From contig JASANZ010001949.1 in NCBI GenBank assembly GCA_030849805.1, forward strand, positions 1-26,656: 26,656 nt of DNA, read 5' to 3'. This document shows positions 1 to 8,844 of the stretch, piece by piece. Every line of letters starts with the position of its first letter. The first letter of the stretch is position 1. A program made the translations under genes and the position numbers. The notes under the pieces were generated by a model. It was not told the DNA's origin. It saw only the letters and a list, made by a program, of their open reading frames with translations, and made no database searches. This DNA comes from Sergeia podlipaevii (lineage: Eukaryota; Euglenozoa; Kinetoplastea; Trypanosomatida; Trypanosomatidae).

Positions 1-496
1 ACACAAAAAAAAAAAAATGAAGTAGGAAAATAATACTGCTGATAGTAATGGCAAAGAAAAACAGATGCCACTAAGCAGTCTTCGACTTTCTTTTTAAAGT
101 TTCCTTTTTTATGCCTTTTAACAACGATGAAAAGCAAAAAAAAAAAGAGGAATTAATAGAAAAAAAAAACACACAAAAAAGAAGATCTATGAAAGACTCA
201 CGTGAATGATGCCCGTTCTCTACTAAGAAGAGTACTTTAAAAAAAAAAAAAGGAAGAAACATAAGTAGGAGAGAACCATGACAAAAAAAAAAATGCAAAG
301 TAATAACAAAGAGAAACGAGTAGAAACGACGCAATGACCTATCCAGAGATTTCTATTAGCGGCACTTATGTACCTCAAAGAGCTAACTCACTTTATATGT
401 CATTCTTGTTTTTGTTTTTGTTGGAGGCAATACTAAGAAAAGTGCAAAAGAATAAAAAAAACAAAACATTCAAAATAAAAAATATATAGAAAGGCA
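1..496. other. AT-rich spacer downstream of the MORN gene
   Basis: This stretch follows the stop codon of the MORN-repeat gene in the direction of transcription and should hold its 3' UTR. It may also hold the splice signals of the next gene, which lies outside the window. The plus strand is dominated by A runs, so the transcribed strand is rich in U and short pyrimidine tracts. Short frames here are Phe/Leu-rich products of these runs and look non-coding. I see no RNA gene. Confidence 0.7.
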
Positions 497-3400
497 TCAG
501 TATTGCTGAGGTGACTTGCCACTCAATTCTGCAGTCGTACCCGACTGTGTTGCAGCACGACGGGCTTGCGCGAGCAGCAAAGATGTTTGACGACACACAT
601 TTTCAATCACCTCCCACTCAATACCTCTAAAGAAGTCATCGGAGGTGACGTTGAGGGAGAGACTCACTTCCTTCCCTTCTATGCCACTGTATTGCCGCTG
701 CTGGGGGGTCAGGGTCACAAACCTTCTTGGAGATCTGACCAAAGATGGTCTCACTGGCGTTGTAAAGGGCGATGTGCTGAGAGTCGTATCAGTTCCACCA
801 CCACCACTGATGACAACTTCTTCACCTTTCTTTCCAGTTCTAGTCTCTTCATCATCGTCATCTTCGTCAGTGTACTTGAGGCAAATCGTAATACACACAA
901 TTACTCCAAGCTCTGCCAAAAATTTCACCAGCAAGGCGCCGAACCAGCACTCCTCCTCACTCAAGTACAGATCAAACTGCATAGCATTCGATTCTTCTTC
1001 TTCTTCTTTTTCTTGCTGCTGCTGTGTTTGCCGTGTATCGTTACGCGACTGTGGAGTGAACAGCGCTTGGCCTTGCCTCTCCATACTGAAGTTGTAAATG
1101 AAGCGCTTCCACGTAAAGCTCGTTGACTGCCTCGTCGCACGCGCCGCTCCATCGCGTGTAGCAAACGGAGAACTGAACGCCTCCTTGAGACATCGCAGCG
1201 TCCACACTTGAAGATCAGTGCAGTACCTGTGGCTGCTTGCAGAGAAACCGGCACGTAAAACTTTGATACTTTCCGCATTCGATTCCTTCGACTCTGCACT
1301 ACAAGGCTCCATGCTCCGCCAGTACTCGCGTAGATAGGCCTCCATGTCACCACACGACATCTCCCAAATGGCGTGTGGCAGCGGCACTTGTGACGTTGGC
1401 GTTGAAATAGAGCACATGGAGACAAGAAGCGCAGACACAGTCTCGGCATTGATCACCATAAGGTTCCTTTGTCTACTGAAAGTGCCGTCAGGCTGAGAGA
1501 GTGCTGACGGCGTCGAAGAACACGACACAAGGCACGAGTATGCACGCAACACCCGCGCTCTCTCGCACTCATTACCATGCTGGGAGAGTAGAAGCTGAGC
1601 AGCTGCAGTCGCTCCTGCGCAGGAGGACATGAAGAAACGAGCACGAGTAGACAGCTCATCGAGTGAGCACAAACGTGCAACGGGGTTACTACGTACTTCG
1701 CCACTGTTACTAGGCACCGCCACTGTTTCTCCTCTTCTTACATATCCGTGTGCCAGACTTATCACAGCACGCACGAGACAGTCAGTTGCATTCCGCAGTT
1801 CCCCTTCCGTGACGGACCCCACGACAGCAGCATTGAAAAGGTTGCCCGCAGACGCGGCGATCACAGCGTTGAGTTGGATAAGCGGCGACAATGGATTGAA
1901 CGAGGCGCTCCGAAGTATATGTGATATCAATTGTAGAGAGAAAACACCCCCAACTTGATGGCTTTCATGGCAGTGCTTCTCCTCTGCCTGTACCGCATCG
2001 ACAGCAATTCGCGCTGCACCGAGTACACAGGACTGAAGCCACCGATCCCGCTGGCGTGGTGAATTCGGAAACCGGGTAGCAGCTCGATAGACTAAAGCAA
2101 CGACAACCCGCGCGGTGTTCTGCAGAGAAAGCGGCACCGGTTCCTCAGACGCACTCATACCATTTTTTGTGTGACGAGAGCCCCAGGTGAACAAGAGGTT
2201 GCCTTCTGTGTTCTCCACAGCCGTTTCGTAGAAGAGTGAAGGCCTCGTACACACAGCGGCAAGCTGCGCGCACAAGGCTGCGCCCTCTTCATTGCCTCCC
2301 TGCAATTCCTCTCCATTCATCTCTCTCCCAACGTCCACAGGTACATCCCAAAGCTTTTCCATAGCTATCCAGAGGCCTTCGAGGGTAACTGGCCCAGCAG
2401 ATGCGGAAGAGACACAAGGGGTCTCTGGCGGCATATACTTCGCCGAGGCGTCGTTACGGTAGAGAAGTGAATCTGCGTTGGCCATATTCCCAGCCACGAG
2501 AGTGTTCGCCAAGTGATGCAACACAGGTGCCACGAGAGCATAGCTGGCGTCCCAACACATGCGCACTATCGTCACCTCACCAGCACGGATTTGGTTGGTG
2601 GTGTGCCCCACTGCCATACCAGTTTTGCTTCCACTATTTGCTGTTGTTGCTGGTGGTGCTGTTTCTTGTTCTTCTTCGCCAAAAACTGTTGCGTCAAAAG
2701 GCAGTGCCGCAACAACAGACATGAAGCGCAGGCGCAGTGAAGACACTAATGCCGTCGTACTTTCTACCGCGTGCTGCACTCCAGTGGGGATGACTGATGC
2801 AGCAGCATGACAAATTTTCAAGTGTACTTCGGAAAGCGCACCAGAAGTAGAGCCGAATGAATTAATATCTGCTGTGTGAATACATGAAGCACTGGCAGCG
2901 CTCGCACCATTGCCGCCTTGATCACTACCAGGATATTGCAGCTGCGCCAACTGACACCACGACTCGCAACCATCGCGACCACGTGCGGAGGAGGAACCGA
3001 TCATCCAGAGTGCCTGAAGCACCTCCTTACATGTTTCTTCCTCTTTCTCCACCTCGCCGCTGCCACTTCTGTCGTCGTTTTCCCATCCGGTGAGATCTTC
3101 CGCTGAGGGTGTGACATTTGCCGGTGCATAACACGCAGGTCCATAGAGAAAAAAAAAGCATCGCTGGAACTTCGCCAAGGCCACCTTCCACTCGGACAAG
3201 GAGGTAACGGCTTCTATCGCCGCGTCGGCTCCTGTGCTCTGCTTTCCATTCATTCCTTGGTTTCCTAGGACTTCTTGCTTAGCGCTGGGGCTAGCAGCAG
3301 ATAAGAGGACATCCACCGCAGGCCCTAACGCGTCATCCAGCTCACGCAAAAGAAATTCCCACATCCCGCTGACTGAACTACGGGAGCGCACCAGTGTGGC

Positions 3401-4891
3401 GCTCGTGAAGCGCAGCGGGTGTCTTTCCTGCTCAATCACCACACCTTGCAAAGCAACGGGTGGGCTTGAGGAAAGCACCACGCTGTGTGTATCGCTGCTG
3501 AGATCGAGGGTGCCGCTCTGACTATTCCACTTTCCGCTAAGCATGAGCTGCTGCTGCTGCTGCTCACTCCCGGATCTGGTGCTGGTGGCACCACTATGGT
3601 TCGTGCAGAGCACGCCAGAGCCAGACTTGTGGTCCTTCTCATACTTTCCAATAAACACATCGCCGTTGGTTTCCATGGCAACACCGAAGCCGTGACGGCG
3701 TCCATGCACCCAGTGACCACAGTATCTGGTGACATTCCTTTTGAGCAGGGAGGGTAGGCCAAAAGCTCTGCCAGTCGCAGAAACAGCAGTCGCGCGATGA
3801 TGGCTCACGCATATTTGCTCTCCAAACCCATGAGGCAGCAGCTTTACCTTGAGTGCCCAGTTGAGTCCTCGGAAGTGGTCCCTCTCAGCGCCGCCATCCA
3901 CCATCACCATCAGCTGGCCATTATAGACCCACTTACTACTTGAACCCACGAGAAGGCTTCCTTCCTCAACGAAAAGCGTAGGGAGTGGAGTGTTCAGCTG
4001 TGGAACGTCTTGGCGCCACATGCATGAAAGTGAAAGTTGACGAGCAACGACCAGAGTACCCATGCCATGCCGCGCGCCGTACATAAAGTTGCCCTCGTAT
4101 GTGCAGCTGGCAAGCACAATTATATTACTACTGCTAGTAGTGCCTTCCTCGCAACTGGAGCTATCCTCTCCAATGAATTCCGTTACAGAAGTGGGGAAGC
4201 AGCGATGATCAAGCGTGTCGAGTGCTTGGCACACGCTGGAACTGGATGCCTCCATCGTCGTCTCAGAGGGAAGCTCCGCTGTGGGGACAGCAGTAGTAGT
4301 AGTAGTAGCGGGCGGAGCGGTGGAGGGTGAAGCAGGAGGGGGGCTTCGATTGTGGCTTGTACGATCCTTCTTGGTCGCATAGAGCACATAACCAAGTACA
4401 CCAGCGCCATGCGGTACAAGGTCAAGTATCTGCCCACCCCCTGATTCTGCCTCTTCTACCACTATTTGCGATTCATCTCGTCCTCCCCATTCCCTCCCGG
4501 TTCTATCTGTCTCAGAGTTGCGCCATGAGGAGGCAGTCCCCGAGTAATAGTAGCGACTCCATACCCGTTCCAGTTGCTTTACATCCACATGAGGAAACTG
4601 AGCCTTGAGCGCGCGACTATTAGTAGCATTCAACGCCCCAGTGCCGGCCACAGAGGAGGAACCAGCCGTGCTGTGAGAGAAGGTGAAGGACTTGGTGAGA
4701 AAGGACAGGGGTGGCATTAGGGAAATAGGTGTGGGTTTATCCACTACACAAGGAGATCGACTTAGCAAGGACTGAAAGCCAGATATGTGATCTATCTGTG
4801 GATGTAGAACGCCATTTGCCAGACGGCACTGCTCGACACGAATGAGTCGTGACTGCTGCGGTTGAGAGCTTATTACGGGAGCCTCATTCAT
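497..4891 (-). CDS. MORN-repeat protein with long uncharacterised C-terminal region (1464 aa)
   Basis: Seen: an intact frame from ATG (4891-4889) to TGA (499-497). The N-terminal third carries MORN-type motifs with the Y-x-G-x-W/F...G-x-G pattern: around residue 161 (HGAGVLGYVLY), 265-282 (YEGNFMYGARHGMGTLVV), about 321-360 (YNGQL...LPHGFGE), 390-412 (YCGHWVHGRRHGFGV) and 413-426 (FIGKYEKDHKSGSG). They are interrupted by Ser/Thr/Ala-rich low-complexity stretches and a Q5 run at 444-448. The rest is a long, mainly helical-looking region that I cannot assign. Near the end a strongly hydrophobic stretch at about 1315-1340 (WFGALLVKFLAELGVIVCIT) is followed by an acidic DEDDDDEE patch. Known: MORN repeats mediate membrane, lipid or protein contacts, and in trypanosomatids MORN proteins often belong to the cytoskeleton or flagellar pocket. 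Inferred: a scaffold at a membrane or cytoskeletal site. The start is chosen as the first in-frame ATG behind two candidate splice acceptors. The existence of the gene is nearly certain; its role is not. Confidence 0.88.
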   Translation of the reverse strand: MNEAPVISSQPQQSRLIRVEQCRLANGVLHPQIDHISGFQSLLSRSPCVVDKPTPISLMPPLSFLTKSFTFSHSTAGSSSVAGTGALNATNSRALKAQFPHVDVKQLERVWSRYYYSGTASSWRNSETDRTGREWGGRDESQIVVEEAESGGGQILDLVPHGAGVLGYVLYATKKDRTSHNRSPPPASPSTAPPATTTTTAVPTAELPSETTMEASSSSVCQALDTLDHRCFPTSVTEFIGEDSSSCEEGTTSSSNIIVLASCTYEGNFMYGARHGMGTLVVARQLSLSCMWRQDVPQLNTPLPTLFVEEGSLLVGSSSKWVYNGQLMVMVDGGAERDHFRGLNWALKVKLLPHGFGEQICVSHHRATAVSATGRAFGLPSLLKRNVTRYCGHWVHGRRHGFGVAMETNGDVFIGKYEKDHKSGSGVLCTNHSGATSTRSGSEQQQQQLMLSGKWNSQSGTLDLSSDTHSVVLSSSPPVALQGVVIEQERHPLRFTSATLVRSRSSVSGMWEFLLRELDDALGPAVDVLLSAASPSAKQEVLGNQGMNGKQSTGADAAIEAVTSLSEWKVALAKFQRCFFFLYGPACYAPANVTPSAEDLTGWENDDRSGSGEVEKEEETCKEVLQALWMIGSSSARGRDGCESWCQLAQLQYPGSDQGGNGASAASASCIHTADINSFGSTSGALSEVHLKICHAAASVIPTGVQHAVESTTALVSSLRLRFMSVVAALPFDATVFGEEEQETAPPATTANSGSKTGMAVGHTTNQIRAGEVTIVRMCWDASYALVAPVLHHLANTLVAGNMANADSLLYRNDASAKYMPPETPCVSSASAGPVTLEGLWIAMEKLWDVPVDVGREMNGEELQGGNEEGAALCAQLAAVCTRPSLFYETAVENTEGNLLFTWGSRHTKNGMSASEEPVPLSLQNTARVVVALVYRAATRFPNSPRQRDRWLQSCVLGAARIAVDAVQAEEKHCHESHQVGGVFSLQLISHILRSASFNPLSPLIQLNAVIAASAGNLFNAAVVGSVTEGELRNATDCLVRAVISLAHGYVRRGETVAVPSNSGEVRSNPVARLCSLDELSTRARFFMSSCAGATAAAQLLLSQHGNECERARVLRAYSCLVSCSSTPSALSQPDGTFSRQRNLMVINAETVSALLVSMCSISTPTSQVPLPHAIWEMSCGDMEAYLREYWRSMEPCSAESKESNAESIKVLRAGFSASSHRYCTDLQVWTLRCLKEAFSSPFATRDGAARATRQSTSFTWKRFIYNFSMERQGQALFTPQSRNDTRQTQQQQEKEEEEESNAMQFDLYLSEEECWFGALLVKFLAELGVIVCITICLKYTDEDDDDEETRTGKKGEEVVISGGGGTDTTLSTSPFTTPVRPSLVRSPRRFVTLTPQQRQYSGIEGKEVSLSLNVTSDDFFRGIEWEVIENVCRQTSLLLAQARRAATQSGTTAELSGKSPQQY
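3548..3562 (-). repeat. CAG run encoding Q5 in the MORN protein
   Basis: Five consecutive CAG codons on the coding strand (CTG on the plus strand) encode residues 444-448, just after the MORN block, in a Ser/Gln-rich linker. Confidence 0.9.
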
Positions 4892-4895
4892 TCAT
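4884..4895 (-). promoter_or_regulatory. Three-codon upstream ORF overlapping the MORN gene start
   Basis: On the coding strand the start region reads ATGAATGAATGAGG. The first ATG (4895-4893) is out of frame and ends at TGA after three codons (4886-4884). The second ATG (4891-4889) opens the long frame. A third ATG (4887-4885) lies in the remaining frame and stops after four codons. Both candidate splice acceptors lie upstream of the first ATG, so the mature mRNA would contain all three. Effects on initiation or reinitiation are inferred. Confidence 0.6.
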
Positions 4896-4902
4896 ATATA
4901 AA

Positions 4903-4935
4903 CTAGAAGAGAATAAGTACTAGCAAAAAAAAAGT
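4903..4935 (-). promoter_or_regulatory. Candidate trans-splice acceptors of the MORN gene
   Basis: The coding strand shows a T-rich tract of about nine T residues ending in GCTAG, with AG at 4921-4920. A second pyrimidine stretch (TTCTCTTCTAG) follows, with AG at 4904-4903. Using them would give 5' UTRs of about 28 and 11 nt before the ATG at 4891, plus the spliced leader. The assignment rests on the kinetoplastid polypyrimidine-AG rule, not on transcript data. Confidence 0.55.
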
Positions 4936-5001
4936 ATATATATTTATACCAAACTTTTTTTGTGAAATTGATTGTGACTATTCCTACTCTAATGAATTAT
5001 C

Positions 5002-5026
5002 TATATATATATATATGTATATATAT
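5002..5026. repeat. TA dinucleotide microsatellite
   Basis: An alternating T/A run with a single G interruption, in the intergenic spacer, probably within the 3' UTR of the ATAD5-like gene or next to the splice region of the MORN gene. Confidence 0.85.
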
Positions 5027-5617
5027 GAAAATGCAGCGTGTTTCTACGTATATGTATGCACCGGTGAATGTGCACTGCATGGAGATGCAATCAAGCGACA
5101 ATAAACAAAAACAACAAAAACAACATAAAAGAGGGGAAAGGAAGAGAGAAAGCGGTTGAAAATAATCTTGGAAAACCAACAGCAGAATGATGTGATGAGC
5201 TCTATGCAATTCTCCCTTCTTATTGCAACACATATCGTAAATACAGGCAAGCAACAAGGCAAATTCCCCGTCGTTCGGATAAAAATAGAAACAGTATAAA
5301 AAAAAAAATTAGCGAAGGCGGACCTTCACGAGCAAAGAAAGAAAAATATAACCTCTCTCATACAAACACATATGCTCTCATTCCATGTCTATCACTCTCT
5401 ATAATAAAAGAAATAATCAGATGAGTAGTGAGAAATGAATCCACACCGCACTGAAAGTTACTTTCGATCTCATTGCCACACCTTCGTTTCATCAACAAAT
5501 GTGTACTCTCATGTTTGTAGGTGCATCACCGACTATTGTGCGATCTATGCTATGAATGTAAATATTCAGAAATGTACTAAAAATTATAATGGAGAAAAAA
5601 AAGTGTGTTCCTCTCAT

Positions 5618-8600
5618 TTACGTCAAGTCCGCTAGAACGCTTGAGCTCGATGTGGAAGCCGGGGCCAGCAGGACACTGAAACTAACGGCATCTTCATACG
5701 CCTTGTGTGATTGCGCGACCACAAAAACCTTTGCCGCCTCTGCCTTCTTGGCTTTCTTCCACCAGTGCCGGAAGCAAGAGGCCCGTGCCGCCGTGGTACT
5801 CTCCTGCTGTGTGTGCACACATACTTCATCTGCAATGCGCAGCTGGCCATGTGGGGTCATGCCACACACGGCGGAGGGTAGCGGGGGGAAGAGAAGAGAA
5901 CGAGGCAGCTCTAGCAAAAGACGGGCACGCTGAGAGTGCAGGAGACTGGCGCAAGGAAACTGATAGTAGGCGGTTCCTGCTGCTTCTCCGCCGGTGAAGC
6001 CGATGTACGTTGGGCTAGATGCGGAACTTGGTGTTGGGAGCGTGCCACCGTAGAGGCATCGCTGAGCACACATGCTGTAAGGAAGCAAGAGGGACACAGG
6101 ACGTTGCGTGAACGCATCCAGAAGGTCTCTGTCTTGCCATCGTAGTAGTACTGAAGTAGTAATGTTTGTAGCAGACTGCCCAGTTGGGGACGTTATGGCG
6201 CTGCTGCTGCCGCCGTCAATGAGTCCAGCCGTCGGTCGTCGTGGCAAGCCAAACAACGCACTCAGCGAGCCATCGCTGCTGAGGCCACCGGTAGAGGTGG
6301 GAAGGGCCGAGGTGACACGCAGTGGTACACGGGAGAAGGAGTTTTGGCCCTCCACCGCGGCATTCGCTGACTTGGCCGTGCTTGCAGGTTCCTTCTTGCT
6401 TGCCTTTGCTGGCCGCCCACGACGCCGTTGTTCTTGCACAGGCTCCGTTGGAAACGATGGTGTGTCTGGTGACGGTGTAGAATAGTCAATATCGAGGGTA
6501 GGATGGTCAAGCGTGTCAAGTTCGTCAAGGATGTCGTGTGCATAGGAAAGCTGAGTCTCCAGCAGGAAGCGCTGCTGACGAGGACAGTGCTCATCATTGT
6601 AAGCAAGGTTGGCAAGCATACGACCCTCAGCGGTGTCCCATCTACTCGCCGTATCGGCGTCACTCCACCTTAGAATTGTATGCATAGCCCCATGGTGAGC
6701 ATCGCTGTGGTCTACTCGTGCTTCGTCCCTTTCTTGTCGTTCCTTGTCGTTGGACGGTGTTGCTTGCACCGAGGAAGGCGCCGACAGCAGGTAGAACTGA
6801 AGTTTATTCAACCAAAAGCGCACGTCCGTCGTAAAGGCCTGAGCTGCCATCAACGCCGCAAGGCGTGCCAGCTCATCTTCTTCGCCCATGGCTCTTCTCC
6901 CTTTCTTTTGCTCTTTACTATTTTGCGTCACACACCGTGGCTTGGTCTCTTTTCCATCTTCTCTTCGAGCATCGGCGCCGTGGTCGCCAAATAGATCCCC
7001 CCGAAGCCACTGAGCGAGCTGCAAAAAGCGTGTGAGATCAGTAAGCACAAGGCTTTGACGTGCATCTCCGACGTTTGACGTACTTTCCGCTTCTCCTGTT
7101 TGAACACCTGATGAGGAGAAGGTATCACCCGCCTTCAAGCTAATCTCATGCAGCGCACGTGAGGCGGCTTTGATATGTCCTGCCGTAGTGCTTAAACTCT
7201 TTTCCTTCGCAGTGGAGCTTACACAATGCGCAGAATGCTGCTGCGTCTCCACTTGCTGCGGTATTTGAGAGGTAAAGACACCCCCGCTGCTGCTGCTGCT
7301 ACCATTCCGATTGCTAGTATCATCACCTTGGACGATAGCGAGGATGCCTTCTTCTACCGCCCCTACGATAAGCAGCTGAGCAAAGAGCGCCGTGCTAGAG
7401 AGGGGCTCCAGTCTCGCAAAGGGCGTCTGACGGCCAAAGTGCTGCGCAGAAAGGGCTGCCGTAAACGGAACTTGAGTGAAAGTGCTGCCGTGCTGCAGAC
7501 AGGCGGCGGGGTCCTCATAGAGTCTTTCGCTTTCCGCCTGCACAGCTGCGTAAACATCGTTCTCATCTTTTGCTGTGGTGCTTGCTAGAAGCTCAAGTGC
7601 TGAGTGGATGCTCCGGCACCTTGACGACTTAGCCGCGCTGTAGCCATCACCACCACTGCTGCCGCTGCCATAGCGGGCTGTGCTGGAAGGCTCCGTGGAG
7701 GTGGTAACTACAATGGGCACCTTACTCTTGCAAGCGAGATCTCTGAGGGAGGCATAGAACGGCTTCAGCGCTTCATCGCCAAGAAGTACATCAGCATCCT
7801 CGATAAGAAGCAGGGTGTTGCTACCACTGGTAGCCCCTTTAGGTGACTGGGCTTCAGCTGGCACTGATGCCGTCGCGCCTGCACGTGAGGAAGTATCATT
7901 GGCATTGTCACCGTCAATGTGTGTGACCTCTACCACCTCAACCTTGTCCTCCTTTGTCTGTTTCTTATTCTTTGATGTGTCGCTCTGAGCATCGCTCGTT
8001 GCTGGTCCGGCTTTTAGCTTTGGTTTGAAAAAGTTCGCCACAGCCTCTGCAGATATCGCATTTGCCTTGCGTCGCGCATCTTTGCGCTTCGCCTCCGCTG
8101 CCTCCTCTGCTGCCTGTTCCGCCGCCAGTCGTTCCACCACAGCGGCATGCTCTTGCTTCAGCTTATGAAGTTCTTCTTCAATGCTCACCATGGACTTGCC
8201 TTGCCGGAGGCCGCTCAACCGGTGGCTGCGCGTCAATTCGGCAAGAACCCGCTCAACAGTTTTCGGACACCGTCGCGAGGAAGCGTTGAGTTCAATGACA
8301 CGAAAGCCTAGCAGCTGCGCGGCGAGGTAAACCGCCGCCGTCTTGCCAACCCCAGTGGCGCCACACACAACCGCGATGTTTGTGATATCATCTTCTTCAC
8401 GTGACGAGATGCTGTTGTTGCTGTGCGTTCCACCGTGTTCTGCCCCTGCACCCCCACCGTTTCTATCGTCCTCGCTGTCACTCAAGCTACCTGTGCCGGC
8501 ACTCTGACGCAGTGCTGACCATCCGCCATCGCTCATGCGATGAAAAGGACTGCTACTCTCTTCCCCGTGACCTCCTCCACCGGTCCCGCTACGAGCGAAG

Positions 8601-8813
8601 TAGCCCTTGATGCGCTCCTTCTTGCGCTCCTCAGCTTCTGCCATGGAGCGGCGCTCTGCGTCAATTTTCGCTAAGCGTGCGCTGCGCAGCCGGTTGCCAA
8701 AGGCATCACAGTAGACCTGTCCGGTGGATCCAAGAACCTCGACCTCCTGCTGCATCTCCTTGAAGAAAGGGAGTGCCGCGCACGCGCGGGACGTGGGTAA
8801 CCTCTCATGAACT

Positions 8814-8844
<31 letters not shown>

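Larger units (their letters stand above)
4892..5617. other. Spacer between the ATAD5-like and MORN genes
   Basis: These 726 bases hold the 3' UTR of the ATAD5-like gene and the splice signals and short 5' UTR of the MORN gene. The stretch is AT-rich with A runs on the plus strand and a TA microsatellite. Small frames on either strand have low-complexity translations and no recognisable domain. No RNA gene was seen. Confidence 0.7.

Noticed and set aside
566..1126. Plus-strand frame of 186 codons
   Set aside because: It lies entirely antisense to the MORN gene and its translation has Phe and Ser runs arising from the complementary triplets.
1000..2400. Possible VPS9 domain making the MORN protein an alsin-like Rab5 exchange factor
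   Set aside because: MORN plus C-terminal helical region is suggestive, but I could not find the conserved Asp and Leu-Pro pattern of VPS9. Kept only as a search to run.
8813..8842. Tandem CTG arrays as possible CRISPR or satellite arrays
   Set aside because: They are in-frame triplet runs inside coding sequence without spacers.
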